Source of the DNA: Colwellia demingiae
GTDB taxonomy: Bacteria; Pseudomonadota; Gammaproteobacteria; Enterobacterales; Alteromonadaceae
Direction: 5' to 3'
Assembly (NCBI RefSeq): GCF_007954275.1
Contig: NZ_VOLT01000007.1
Location: 62,001-126,000, forward strand
DNA length: 64,000 nt
Made by a program: the position numbers and the translations under genes
Notes under the pieces: generated by a model
What the model was told of the DNA's origin: nothing
The model's database searches: none
Seen by the model: only the letters and a program-made list of their open reading frames with translations
Shown here: in pieces, positions 7,790-16,420 of the stretch
How the letters are laid out: each line of letters opens with the position of its first letter
Position numbering within the stretch: position 1 is the first letter of the stretch

Positions 7790-10129
7790 CTAGTACTGAT
7801 GTAAAGCGTAACCACCTTTCAAATGACCAACATTTTCAAAACCTAACCGACCTAGTGCTTGAGCGGCTAATTGAGAGCGGCCTCCACTGCGACAAACCAA
7901 TACGAATTCTTGTTCTTTATCTTGTTGTTGCTCTTTTACAAATTGCACCAGTCGAGTCAAAGGAACATTGTTGGTAAATTTTTCATCGTGTTGTAGTGCG
8001 TATTCGTGTGGTTCACGGATATCAATTAACTGCATGTTACTCGATTTTTGTACCGCTTTGGTTAAGCTGGCGCTGTCATATTCATGTACTACAACCTTTT
8101 GGCAAGCACTGGCTAAATTACTGGTAAACGCGCCACACATAATTTCATTACCAGACTCTTCGATTATATGTTTATCCATTTTAATTTTTTTACTAGAAAA
8201 CTCTTCAATATCTATTTCACTATTCATAACTTGGCGAAGTAGCGAGTTACCTGTCATTTCAGTTTCAAGGCAGGTAGTAAATTCGTTGTGATAATCATGA
8301 CTTGGGCAAATCAGACTGTCTTTGCCGATGAGTGTATTCATTAACTGTAAACTTGAATACATTGCTGGCGTACTGCTGGTTGAAAAATTGCTGCGACCAA
8401 TACTGTCCATCAAAATCAGATCACCACAAAAGGCATAGTGTACCTGCAGTTTTTCTGCTGAATGGGTGATTGGATCGCACAGTAACAAACTGATGCTGTC
8501 GTCGGTATGGCCAGGTGTAGCTATTTTTATTAACCACTTATCACCCAAAATAATGTATGGGTATTTTTGGCCATGAATGTTTGTTGTTTGCGCATCAGCT
8601 GGCCAGCCAAGTGAGTCAGATTGTTGCTCGGCTAAAAGCTTTTTTGCGATACTATTACGACAAGACTCATGGTCTGCATGACCATGGGTATCAATGACGG
8701 CAACTAAATCAAGTCCGCGACAAGTCAATAATGTTTGTAGACGTTCACTGACTTCCGGTAAGGGATCGATAAATAGTGCCGATTGCGTTTTTTTGTCGAC
8801 ATATAACCAACTACAACTGCCGCCTACTTTAAATTGCACAAGACCTTCTAACTCTGTCTTATCGGTGATGCTATTCGTGTTCATGGTATGTGTGTCAATA
8901 CTCTTTGTACCGAGAGTCAAACAGCTCTGCACCAATGCTTGAGCTGCTGAAACTATTCGGTTACAAGCAATGTCAATTTCTGTTTGGGTCATCGCGGGTC
9001 CAAATGACATTCTAATGGCTGACTCACTTTGCCAAGCGGGAAGTCCCATGGCATCTAAAACGAAACTACGGGTAACTTTAGAGCTGCAAGCCGAGCCTGA
9101 GCTAACGCGTATATTGGCCGCGTCGAATAAATCCATTATCTCTTTCGAGCTAAACCCTGGGATAGCAAAATTAAGGGTGGTTGCTACTGAGTTTTCAAAG
9201 CTGTGGTTAAAAGTGATCTCAGGAAATGCCTGTGTTAATGCCGACACTAACTGCAGACGATATAAGTGCAAGGTTTTTACTGGGGTAAAGCTAGCTTCAC
9301 TTTGACCTAACAACATACTAAAGATTTCACTTAATGCCGCTAAACCGGGCAAGTTTTCGGTGCCAGAACGCAATCCACTTTCTTGACCTCCACCTGCAAT
9401 AATAGGGGTAAATGGTGCATTTTCTTTAACGTACATAAAACCGATACCTTTAGGAGCATAAAGTTTGTGCCCACTAAAAGCAGCATAGTCAATACTTGTT
9501 AGTGCTAAGGCTAAGTCTGTTTTACCTAAAGCTTGCACGCAATCTACCATCCAGGCTACGTTGGGATTATTGGCTCGTATTGTTTGATCGAGAAAATTTA
9601 TATCTTGATAAACGCCAGTTTCATTGTTAACCGCCATGGTACAAATCATCAAGGCGTTAGGTACCTCTTTAGCGATGAAGTCCATATCTAATTGACCTTT
9701 TTCATCAACAGGAATCGCTTTTATCTCAGCATTTATCTCCAGAATTTTGTTCCAGTGCTTTAGAGATTCGGGTACGGCTTTATGCTCAGTTGCACCATAC
9801 AAAAGGCTATAGCTTTTGGTTTTATTAAGGGTAGCTTTGGCATTGACTAATGCTGATAATATTGCTGTCTGGATACCTTCAGTGGCACCACTGGTAAAGA
9901 TGATTTTCCCTTCATCAGCGCCAATAATACTTTTTGCTTGTTGACGTGTTTTGTCGACTATTTGTTTGGCTTGCAGCCCAGTAATATGGCTACTACTCGG
10001 ATTGCCAAAAAGAGTTTCCATCGTTGATAAAGCTGCTGATGCCGCTTGTGGTAAAACTTGAGTGGTCGCATTGGCATCGAGGTAAATTAGGCTAAGTGGT
10101 TGTTTAGTGTTTTTTGATAAATTAATCAT
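7790..10129 (-). CDS. Cysteine desulfurase / metallo-beta-lactamase / rhodanese fusion protein
   Basis: A 779-residue three-domain protein. Residues 1-405 are a class V aminotransferase of the NifS/IscS type: LDANATT start, ATEHKA, PLP lysine about Lys222 in FSGHKLYAPKG, and catalytic Cys348 in SSGSACSS. After a linker (about 405-425), residues 425-650 form a metallo-beta-lactamase domain with THGHADH (481-487), PGHTDDS, FCGDLI and PSHDYH, close to persulfide dioxygenases (ETHE1 type). Residues 685-779 are a rhodanese domain with active Cys746 in CRSGGRS. Each domain keeps its key residues, so the protein could make, pass on and oxidise protein-bound persulfide in one chain; that pathway is inference. 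It stands alone, with the terminator at 7668 beyond its stop. Confidence 0.9.
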   Translation of the reverse strand: MINLSKNTKQPLSLIYLDANATTQVLPQAASAALSTMETLFGNPSSSHITGLQAKQIVDKTRQQAKSIIGADEGKIIFTSGATEGIQTAILSALVNAKATLNKTKSYSLLYGATEHKAVPESLKHWNKILEINAEIKAIPVDEKGQLDMDFIAKEVPNALMICTMAVNNETGVYQDINFLDQTIRANNPNVAWMVDCVQALGKTDLALALTSIDYAAFSGHKLYAPKGIGFMYVKENAPFTPIIAGGGQESGLRSGTENLPGLAALSEIFSMLLGQSEASFTPVKTLHLYRLQLVSALTQAFPEITFNHSFENSVATTLNFAIPGFSSKEIMDLFDAANIRVSSGSACSSKVTRSFVLDAMGLPAWQSESAIRMSFGPAMTQTEIDIACNRIVSAAQALVQSCLTLGTKSIDTHTMNTNSITDKTELEGLVQFKVGGSCSWLYVDKKTQSALFIDPLPEVSERLQTLLTCRGLDLVAVIDTHGHADHESCRNSIAKKLLAEQQSDSLGWPADAQTTNIHGQKYPYIILGDKWLIKIATPGHTDDSISLLLCDPITHSAEKLQVHYAFCGDLILMDSIGRSNFSTSSTPAMYSSLQLMNTLIGKDSLICPSHDYHNEFTTCLETEMTGNSLLRQVMNSEIDIEEFSSKKIKMDKHIIEESGNEIMCGAFTSNLASACQKVVVHEYDSASLTKAVQKSSNMQLIDIREPHEYALQHDEKFTNNVPLTRLVQFVKEQQQDKEQEFVLVCRSGGRSQLAAQALGRLGFENVGHLKGGYALHQY

Positions 10130-10473
10130 GAACTTCTCTCAAGTTATGTTGCTAATGTTTACTGAAAAATTTGGTCATTAACAATGATATGCATAAGATA
10201 ATTATTTCATGTAGTCGTCGGTTTTATTTTGCGTATTTTATTTATAAATACTGAATAATGAGTTTTAAATTTTAATTAATTGTTATTTTGAAGATTAATA
10301 ATTTAAATATGTCCTGACTTGTAGATTAAATAATCATTAGTTGTTTTTCTTACCCGCGCTCACGTTATAGGTTTTTTAGTGTTTGTATAATTACGGGTGA
10401 AAGTGTGGGTTTTTCGGCAACTTTCTTCTTGGTGGCAGAGCGTGAAAGGGGTATTATCTTTTCTAAGTCTCTA
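10130..10473. other. Upstream region of the desulfurase fusion, no gene seen
   Basis: About 345 bp, very AT-rich, presumably holding the promoter of the leftward fusion gene. No open frame with family resemblance and no clear operator was found; it ends at the TA target of a repeat element. Confidence 0.4.
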
Positions 10474-10797
10474 GGGGCTGTTGATCTTTCACGGTTAAAT
10501 TTTGTTCGCCTTTTTTAAAGAGAGTAAAGCGTTTTAATCGCGGCGAGTAGTGTGTAGCCTAGTCACTCTAAGCAAATACTACTCAACAATGAGTAAGACG
10601 CTTTTAGCCGAATCCATCGGACAGCGTTTGTTGGTCATTTGTACGGCGTTATCGCCTTTTTATGTGACGCGACATGGATGTCGCTTATTAGACAATGCAG
10701 GAGCATATTGTCCTGAACAACCACATGACAAAGGCTCTGCCTTGTATAAATACCCAACAAATAGCTGCAAAAACAATCTCGAAAGATCAACAGACCC
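10474..10797. repeat. Family I miniature inverted-repeat element, copy 1 (324 bp, with 48-bp module)
   Basis: Terminal inverted repeats of about 17 bp (GGGGCTGTTGATCTTTC at the left; complement of GGGTCTGTTGATCTTTC at the right) are flanked by TA on both sides, the mark of a TA target duplication. The interior matches the copies at 40945 and 50715 in inverted orientation. It encodes no transposase. This copy is 48 bp longer than the copy at 50715 because it carries the 48-bp double-hairpin module at 10667-10714. A 99-codon open frame across it is an artefact of the repeat. Confidence 0.88.
10667..10714 (+). repeat. 48-bp double-hairpin module, copy 1 (covarying variant)
   Basis: Begins ACGC, ends TCCT and is followed by GAACAACCA. 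Hairpin 1 is GCGACAT-GG-ATGTCGC and hairpin 2 is GACAAT...ATTGTC. Compared with the other copies three stem pairs differ, and all three changes are compensated on the opposite arm. Confidence 0.85.
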
Positions 10798-10835
10798 TAT
10801 TATAAAAATCTTAATATTGTTAGGTATCAATTCAA

Positions 10836-11696
10836 ATGGAAGTGATTGAGTTAGCCATCCCAGCGTTAGTTTTCTTTTTAATGTTCATTATCGGCGCTAG
10901 TCTTGAAAAGCGTGATGTTAATGAAGTTAAGGCGCAAAACAAAAAAATATTGCTCCTCACATTAGGGCAAGTTTTGTTACTGCCATTATGTGCTTGGATC
11001 ATAATAAAACTAATGAACCCACCGGCTCTGGTAGCAGGAGGAATGCTTTTAGTGTCTCTTTGCCCTGGAGGAGCTGTTTCTAATATTTATAGCTTTTTGG
11101 CAAGAGCGAATGTTGCGTTATCGGTTACACTCACCGCTTTTAATGGCTTAGTCGCTGTCTTTATTTTACCTGTCGTTGTTGTTACTGTATTTCCAGCACT
11201 GTTGACGGTTGATTTAGCGCTTGAAAACTTGATGATGAAACAAGCACTGCAATTAGTATTGTTACTGCTTTGTCCCGTTGTACTTGGCATGACGTTAAGG
11301 TATTGGAAACCAGTTTTGATACAAAAAATGATGCCGACTTTTGAGAAAATTGGTGGGATAGGTTTACTGTTATTATTAATGACTATTTTGGCTAAATTTC
11401 AGCACAAAATTGCAGAGCAGTTATCATCTTTAGTTTTATTAGCATTAGTTTTCACGCTAACTTCTATTTTTATTGCCTATTGTCTAGGGCGGATATTGAA
11501 GTTGTGCCAAAGTGATCAAGCGGCTGTTGTGATAGAGTTTCCAGTGAGAAATTTGGCATTAGCGGCGCTAATTGCAGTTAACCTTTTTCAAAATAGTGAT
11601 TATTTATTGTTTGCGGCAGTATTTTTTGTCATTCAAACGCCTATTATGTTGGCAATTACAGCATGGTATCGAAGCCAACTAAGCACGAATAAATAA
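10836..11696 (+). CDS. Bile acid:sodium symporter (BASS/SBF) family transporter
   Basis: A 286-residue integral membrane protein with about nine or ten hydrophobic helices and no signal peptide. The N-terminal stretch PALVFFLMFIIGASLEKRDV and the glycine-rich LCPGGAVSNIYSFLARANVALSV are the two blocks typical of the SBF fold, where the second contributes to the sodium and substrate crossover site. Members carry organic anions such as bile acids, pyruvate, pantothenate or keto acids; which one here cannot be told. The start is ATG at 10836, only 38 bp after a family I repeat, so its promoter must lie in or beyond that repeat. A convergent AraC-type regulator follows. Confidence 0.82.
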   Translation: MEVIELAIPALVFFLMFIIGASLEKRDVNEVKAQNKKILLLTLGQVLLLPLCAWIIIKLMNPPALVAGGMLLVSLCPGGAVSNIYSFLARANVALSVTLTAFNGLVAVFILPVVVVTVFPALLTVDLALENLMMKQALQLVLLLLCPVVLGMTLRYWKPVLIQKMMPTFEKIGGIGLLLLLMTILAKFQHKIAEQLSSLVLLALVFTLTSIFIAYCLGRILKLCQSDQAAVVIEFPVRNLALAALIAVNLFQNSDYLLFAAVFFVIQTPIMLAITAWYRSQLSTNK

Positions 11697-11720
11697 CAGG
11701 TCATCTTTTAGTTTATCTGA

Positions 11721-12719
11721 TTAAACTTGTTGAATATTATTGAGTGTTTCTGAAGGTAACTCTTGAAAAAGTTGACGATATTCCCTAGCGAAGCGGCTTA
11801 ATTCAATAAACCCCCAGTTAAGTGCTACATCTACGACTCTATCTTTTTTAGGGACAGAAATTAGCAGCTCTCGCCTAACGCCATTTAACCGAACTAACCT
11901 TAAATAACGAATAGGTGTTACCCCTAAATATTCTTTAAAACCGTATTGGAGGGTTCTTTCACTTAAGTTGGCTATTTGACACAACTCGGGAATGGTTGGA
12001 ATTTGATCAGAATAGTTGTGTAAATAGTCAATTACTCTACGTACACCTACGAGTCTATTTGATTGACTGGATTTTTTTTCAACAGGTGGTGTAGTTTTAC
12101 TCAGAGCATTAAATAGCAACCTCAGTATACTGTCGCCAAGCATGCGAATAGCATTCTCTTTTACTAATATTTTAGGGTTCTGTTGGATTATATTAATAAT
12201 GTTATTCAACCCTTGACCATAATGATTTAAGGCGAGATGGTCAGTTAGTGAAGCCTTACTGAGTAACCAATTAGATGGGATTTCTTGGCCTGTGAGTCGC
12301 TCTATATCATGACTAAATTTTTCCCTACTAAAGACGGCGGCAATAACATGTATATTGTTTTTAAAGTTTAAATCCCAAGTACCACCTGTCGCTTGAAGAA
12401 GGGTGTTTTTTTGTTGCGATTTACCACAAAAATTAAACCCTTCTGAGTTTGACAATAATGTTGCAAAGGGCAGGAAACTGCTAGCAGGTGCTGCTTCAAT
12501 TAAGACTCCCGCGGAGAGCTTCTCTCGGAAAATTTGTACACCACCTAAGTTAACTTCTACATAATCGCCTTTTAATTTTCCGGGGTGCAATTGAGTATAT
12601 CTGCGATTTTTATTGATTTGAAAGTGAGAAAGCTCATCAATGTCAGATGTTGATATACCTCTGATTTTGTTAATGTTGCTATTGATAATGCTCTGGGAGA
12701 GATTATTTTGATGTTTCAT
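11721..12719 (-). CDS. AraC-family transcriptional regulator
   Basis: 332 residues. The C-terminal third holds the double helix-turn-helix of the AraC/XylS family: the first HTH around TIPELCQIANLSERTLQYGFKEYLGVTPIRYLR and the second around VVDVALNWGFIELSRFAREYRQLF. The N-terminal 200 residues look like the variable sensing domain of the larger, AraC-like regulators that read small organic compounds. It is transcribed away from the sulfatase gene at 12976 and converges with the BASS transporter, so it could control either or both; this is inferred from position only. Confidence 0.85.
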   Translation of the reverse strand: MKHQNNLSQSIINSNINKIRGISTSDIDELSHFQINKNRRYTQLHPGKLKGDYVEVNLGGVQIFREKLSAGVLIEAAPASSFLPFATLLSNSEGFNFCGKSQQKNTLLQATGGTWDLNFKNNIHVIAAVFSREKFSHDIERLTGQEIPSNWLLSKASLTDHLALNHYGQGLNNIINIIQQNPKILVKENAIRMLGDSILRLLFNALSKTTPPVEKKSSQSNRLVGVRRVIDYLHNYSDQIPTIPELCQIANLSERTLQYGFKEYLGVTPIRYLRLVRLNGVRRELLISVPKKDRVVDVALNWGFIELSRFAREYRQLFQELPSETLNNIQQV

Positions 12720-12975
12720 CGCTTATTAACGTCCTTTATCGATAAGCCTCATTTACACGATTAAATTAATGGCGATATAAACAGCACGTTTTCGGAAAGT
12801 GCCTACTCAAGTGTCCACAACGTTAATATAATGCCTAAGATACTATAAATGGATTTTAACCCTCAATACAACTTTATTTATGTTGCAGTAAGTCAGTAGT
12901 TATTGAGGAAGTAAACCGATGTAGTCCATTGAACAAATTAATTTAAAACTTTATTTAGGCACTCTGGAAACATTT

Positions 12976-14730
12976 ATGAAAAAAATAATAACTATTCTTT
13001 CTACGGTCATATTACTCACCAGTTGCGCGGAACAGTCAGAATCTGTTCAGCCCAAAGCAGTGGCTGAAACCGTGGCTAAGAAACCCAATATTCTGCTTTT
13101 GGTGGCAGATGATACGGCCTTTGGCGATATTGGCGCCTATGGCTCAGAAGTTCACACGCCCAATATGAATAAAATTGCTAATGCGGGTATTCGCTTTACT
13201 AACTTTCATGTATCGCCGGTTTGCTCGGTAACACGTTCAATGCTTCTTACTGGTAACGATAATATTGAAGTCGGTTTAGGATCCTTTGATTACTCTATTT
13301 ATCCGCCGACAAGAGGTAAAGAAGGTTATCAAGGTTATCTCACCAAAAATGCAGTGACTATTTCGGAATTATTAAACGATGATGGTTATGAAGTCTATAA
13401 ATCAGGTAAATGGCACTTAGGTGGCGAAGAAGGTAATGGTAAAGGTCCTCTAGAATGGGGTTTCACTAAAGAGTTTGGTATTTTATCGGGTGGTTCTAAT
13501 CATTGGAATGACTTAGCAATGACGCCTGACTTTAAAGATCCAAATGGCCTGAATGTTAAAAGAAAAGAAGATTGGACCTTGAATGGCGAAGAATATGATC
13601 GCCCTGAAGGCGTTTATTCTGGCGAGATATACACTAATCAAATGTTAGAGTTTATCAAAGATGGCGCTAAAAAAGATAAACCATGGTTTGCTTACATGGC
13701 CTTCACTACCGCTCATTTTCCTGTACAAGCCCCAGCAGACTTAATCATGAAGTATTATCCTAAATACCTAGCACTAGGTTATGCAGGATTAAAAAAAGCT
13801 CGATATGAAAGTCTTAAAGCCCAAGGTTTGATTTCACACGAAGCGACTGAAGCTCCTTTTAATAACCTTACCGTTAAATGGGAAAGTCTTTCACAAGAAA
13901 ACAAAGAAAAACAAGCCAAAATAATGGCCACTTATGCCGCTATGATTGAAGATCAAGATAATAGAATAGGTCAAATTTTAGCGTATTTAAAAGAGTCAGG
14001 TCAGTTAGACAATACGCTAGTCGTATACATGACAGATAATGGTCCTGAAGGTTTTGAGCCGACCAATCCAAAAACCGGAAATCCAGAGATGGCAAAATGG
14101 GTTGAAACTCAGTTTGATTCGTCTTTCGAAGCGATTGGTACAGCTAACTCTGAAAATGTTATTGGAACCTCTTGGGCAAATGCTGCCACAGGTGGTTTGC
14201 AGTGGTGGAAGTGGTTTATTGGCGAAGGTGGCACACGCGTGCCATTAATGATTGTTCCTCCTGGTGGTTTCAGTACTGATTACGCTCGAGCCGGTGAAAA
14301 ATCAAATGCAGTTGTATATGTTAAAGATGTTCCTATGACCATTTTGGAATATGCCAACGTTAAACACCCTATGACCCAATACAAAAATAAAAAGGTAATA
14401 CCACCTAGTGGTATCAGCATTAAACCTTTCTTAGATGGACAGTCTGACGTTGTGAGAACCGAGAAAGATTGGTGGGCATTTGAACTCTTTGGTAATGGTT
14501 ATGTTATGCAAGGTGAATTTAAAGCGATGAAGGTAAGAACGGGTATGTTCGGTGATGGTAAATGGCATTTATATAATGTGGTTGCTGATCCGTCAGAGTC
14601 TAAGCCGCTCGATGTTAAACATCCTGAAAAATTAGCCGCTATGATTACTTTATATAAAGGCTATACCGCTAAAAATAATATAATCGAAGTAGATGCGAGT
14701 TGGAGCCCTTTCGCAGGTGCTAGTCAGTAA
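12976..14730 (+). CDS. Lipoprotein arylsulfatase-family hydrolase
   Basis: 584 residues with a lipoprotein signal (LLTSC, lipidated Cys17). Sulfatase hallmarks follow: PNILLLVADD with metal-binding aspartates at 45-46, then the maturation site VCSVTRS with Cys83, KWHLGG near residue 145, and the C-terminal metal block YMTDNGPEG. Family members need this cysteine converted to formylglycine, normally within C-x-P-x-R or C-x-A-x-R; here the third position is Val, which is unusual. Large type I sulfatases of this size act on aryl or polysaccharide sulfates. Being an envelope lipoprotein it would act in the periplasm or at the outer membrane. No sulfatase-maturing enzyme is nearby; the flanking AraC gene is a candidate regulator. 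Confidence 0.87.
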   Translation: MKKIITILSTVILLTSCAEQSESVQPKAVAETVAKKPNILLLVADDTAFGDIGAYGSEVHTPNMNKIANAGIRFTNFHVSPVCSVTRSMLLTGNDNIEVGLGSFDYSIYPPTRGKEGYQGYLTKNAVTISELLNDDGYEVYKSGKWHLGGEEGNGKGPLEWGFTKEFGILSGGSNHWNDLAMTPDFKDPNGLNVKRKEDWTLNGEEYDRPEGVYSGEIYTNQMLEFIKDGAKKDKPWFAYMAFTTAHFPVQAPADLIMKYYPKYLALGYAGLKKARYESLKAQGLISHEATEAPFNNLTVKWESLSQENKEKQAKIMATYAAMIEDQDNRIGQILAYLKESGQLDNTLVVYMTDNGPEGFEPTNPKTGNPEMAKWVETQFDSSFEAIGTANSENVIGTSWANAATGGLQWWKWFIGEGGTRVPLMIVPPGGFSTDYARAGEKSNAVVYVKDVPMTILEYANVKHPMTQYKNKKVIPPSGISIKPFLDGQSDVVRTEKDWWAFELFGNGYVMQGEFKAMKVRTGMFGDGKWHLYNVVADPSESKPLDVKHPEKLAAMITLYKGYTAKNNIIEVDASWSPFAGASQ

Positions 14731-14748
14731 ATAACAGCTTCAATAGCG

Positions 14749-14798
14749 ATAATCATAAAAGGGTGGTTTACATAATGTGTACGCTACCCTTTTATTTA
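14749..14798 (+). terminator. Probable terminator after the sulfatase gene
   Basis: Arms CATAAAAGGGT and ACCCTTTTAT/ATG with a long loop and a TTTTAT tail, shortly after the sulfatase stop codon. The loop is long, so confidence is moderate. Confidence 0.5.
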
Positions 14799-14980
14799 TG
14801 ACGATGCACCAAATAACATTGCCATTGCAAATGATACTTAGCTGTTTAACTTGGGTATTTGCCATTACATGCCATCCGATAAAGTGAGTAAAGAAGGTTA
14901 TCGTTTATTACCGACAGTGAAAGTGAAAAAATAATTATTAGGGTGCAGTCTTGAAGTAACAGATTAAATATCTTAACCAT

Positions 14981-15018
14981 AAAAGCCAGTAAGTTAGCAA
15001 AATAACTTACTGGCTTTT
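14981..15018 (+). terminator. Strong terminator hairpin between sulfatase and bufferin operon
   Basis: A perfect 16-bp stem (AAAAGCCAGTAAGTTA and its complement) with a 6-nt loop and a TTTT end, in the roughly 400-bp gap before the DUF2282 gene. The gap also holds a 21-codon open tail ending at about 14933, which may be the remnant of a lost gene. It insulates the bufferin operon. Confidence 0.75.
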
Positions 15019-15132
15019 GTATTTATTAAGCTTGCAGCGACCAACAAAAAAAGATGTTTTTTGAAATTTATTATTCTTATTCTCTGTCTTATTTTTGTAC
15101 ACAACAATTAATTACACTTTAAGGATATCACT

Positions 15133-15420
15133 ATGGACAACAAAAAAATTGCCAGTGCAGCTATCTCTAGTATTTTAGCATTAGGTGTTTTAACCGCTAC
15201 TTCTGCTAATGCCGTCCCAAACCAACCTACCTCTTGGGAAAAATGTGCGGGTATAGCCAAAGCAGGTAAAAATGACTGTGGCGCATTAAACGGCAGCCAT
15301 AATTGCGCAGGGCAAGCAACAACTGATAATTCTGCGCATGAGTGGGTTTATGTACCTCAAGGCACTTGTGACAAAATTACGGGTGGTGTGGTCAAAGCGC
15401 TAAAACCAGCGAAAAAATAG
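15133..15420 (+). CDS. bufA: DUF2282 bufferin-type RiPP precursor (BufA1-like)
   Basis: 95 residues with a signal peptide (about 1-27, ending SANA) and a small core with four cysteines at 38, 49, 58 and 79, in the arrangement EKCAGIAKAG-KNDCG, NCAG, and VYVPQGTCDKITGG. This is the DUF2282 signature. In characterised bufferins the two central cysteines of such precursors are turned into thiooxazole heterocycles by a DUF692 enzyme, and the product is exported and buffers copper. A DUF692 and a DUF2063 gene follow directly, which strongly supports the assignment. RBS AAGGA lies 8-9 bases before the ATG. Modification and metal binding here are inferred from the family. Confidence 0.87.
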   Translation: MDNKKIASAAISSILALGVLTATSANAVPNQPTSWEKCAGIAKAGKNDCGALNGSHNCAGQATTDNSAHEWVYVPQGTCDKITGGVVKALKPAKK

Positions 15421-15518
15421 CTGAGAAAATAGAGGTTAGTAGTTTTGTTGGATTTATAGGTAAGGCGCTAGAATAAAGTACTTTGCGCCTTACCAAATTT
15501 ACACTTAATTGATTTGAT

Positions 15519-16418
15519 ATGGTATTAATCATGCAAAGTATTCAAGGCGTGGGGGTGTCACTGAAACATCAGCACTTCCAAGAGTTTATTAACCATAAAC
15601 CAGATGTTCCTTGGTTAGAGGTTCATACGGAAAATTTTTTTAGTCAGGCAAGTACCTCGTCAAAATATCTGGCTCAGATCCGCCAAGATTACCCTATCTC
15701 TGCCCATTGTGTTGGCATGTCTTTGGGCTCAGCAGCAATTAACTGCCCTGTTCGTGAACAACACCTTCAAAACATTAAAAGTACTGTTGATTGGTTACAG
15801 CCAGGATTGATCTCAGATCATCTTTCTTGGAGCGCATCACAGAGCGGACATTACTTACCCGACTTATTACCTATCCCGCTCACTGAAGAAGCCTTTGCTA
15901 TTGTTGCTAACAATATTAAACGCGCGCAAGATGTTTTACAAAGGCAGATATTAATAGAGAACCCTTCAAGTTATTTAACTTATGTAGACTCCCCGATAAC
16001 TGAGTGGCAGTTTCTATCTTCATTGGCTGAAGATACTGGCTGTGGGTTATTACTCGATGTAAATAACATTTATGTCAGTGCACATAACCATAACTTTGAC
16101 TGCTTAACCTATTTAAATAATATTCCGCTCACTGCGGTGAAGGAAATACATTTAGCCGGTTTTAGCACCGAGATGATTGAGGGTAAAGAACTCTATATAG
16201 ATACTCATGGTGATAGGGTTTGTGATGATGTTTGGCGGCTATATGAACAAGCAATTAAGCGATTTGGCGCCTTACCAACCTTGATTGAATGGGACACTAA
16301 TATTCCTGATCTCGCCGTGCTGTTAGATGAAAAAAGCAAAGCTGAAGCGATTATTACCAAGGTTGCAAGTATTGAAAAATCGAACCTGATAGCTAATACA
16401 GTTAATGGGCAGAGTTGA
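15519..16418 (+). CDS. bufB: DUF692 multinuclear non-heme iron oxidase (MNIO), bufferin-modifying enzyme
   Basis: 299 residues, the usual size of the MbnB/TglH/DUF692 family. It shows a TIM-barrel with expected metal-ligand blocks: WLEVHTENFF, SAHCVGMSLGS, DHLSWS, IENPSSY, LLLDVNNIYVSAHNH, EIHLAGF, DTHGDRV and LIEWDTNIP. MNIO enzymes use clustered iron to rearrange precursor cysteines. A start at ATG 15519 is given; ATG 15531 (MQSIQGVGVSL) is equally plausible because neither has a strong ribosome site. It lies 98 bp after the precursor and ends 2 bp before the next gene, so the operon structure is tight. Confidence 0.88.
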   Translation: MVLIMQSIQGVGVSLKHQHFQEFINHKPDVPWLEVHTENFFSQASTSSKYLAQIRQDYPISAHCVGMSLGSAAINCPVREQHLQNIKSTVDWLQPGLISDHLSWSASQSGHYLPDLLPIPLTEEAFAIVANNIKRAQDVLQRQILIENPSSYLTYVDSPITEWQFLSSLAEDTGCGLLLDVNNIYVSAHNHNFDCLTYLNNIPLTAVKEIHLAGFSTEMIEGKELYIDTHGDRVCDDVWRLYEQAIKRFGALPTLIEWDTNIPDLAVLLDEKSKAEAIITKVASIEKSNLIANTVNGQS

Positions 16419-16420
16419 TT

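Noticed and set aside
10550..10849. A 99-codon open frame on the + strand
   Set aside because: It lies almost wholly inside the family I repeat and reads the repeat and its module; the same protein fragment turns up at the other copies in either frame.
14820..14936. Possible short gene ending GYRLLPTVKVKK
   Set aside because: Only a 21-codon tail with no ribosome site or matching upstream frame; noted as a possible remnant only.
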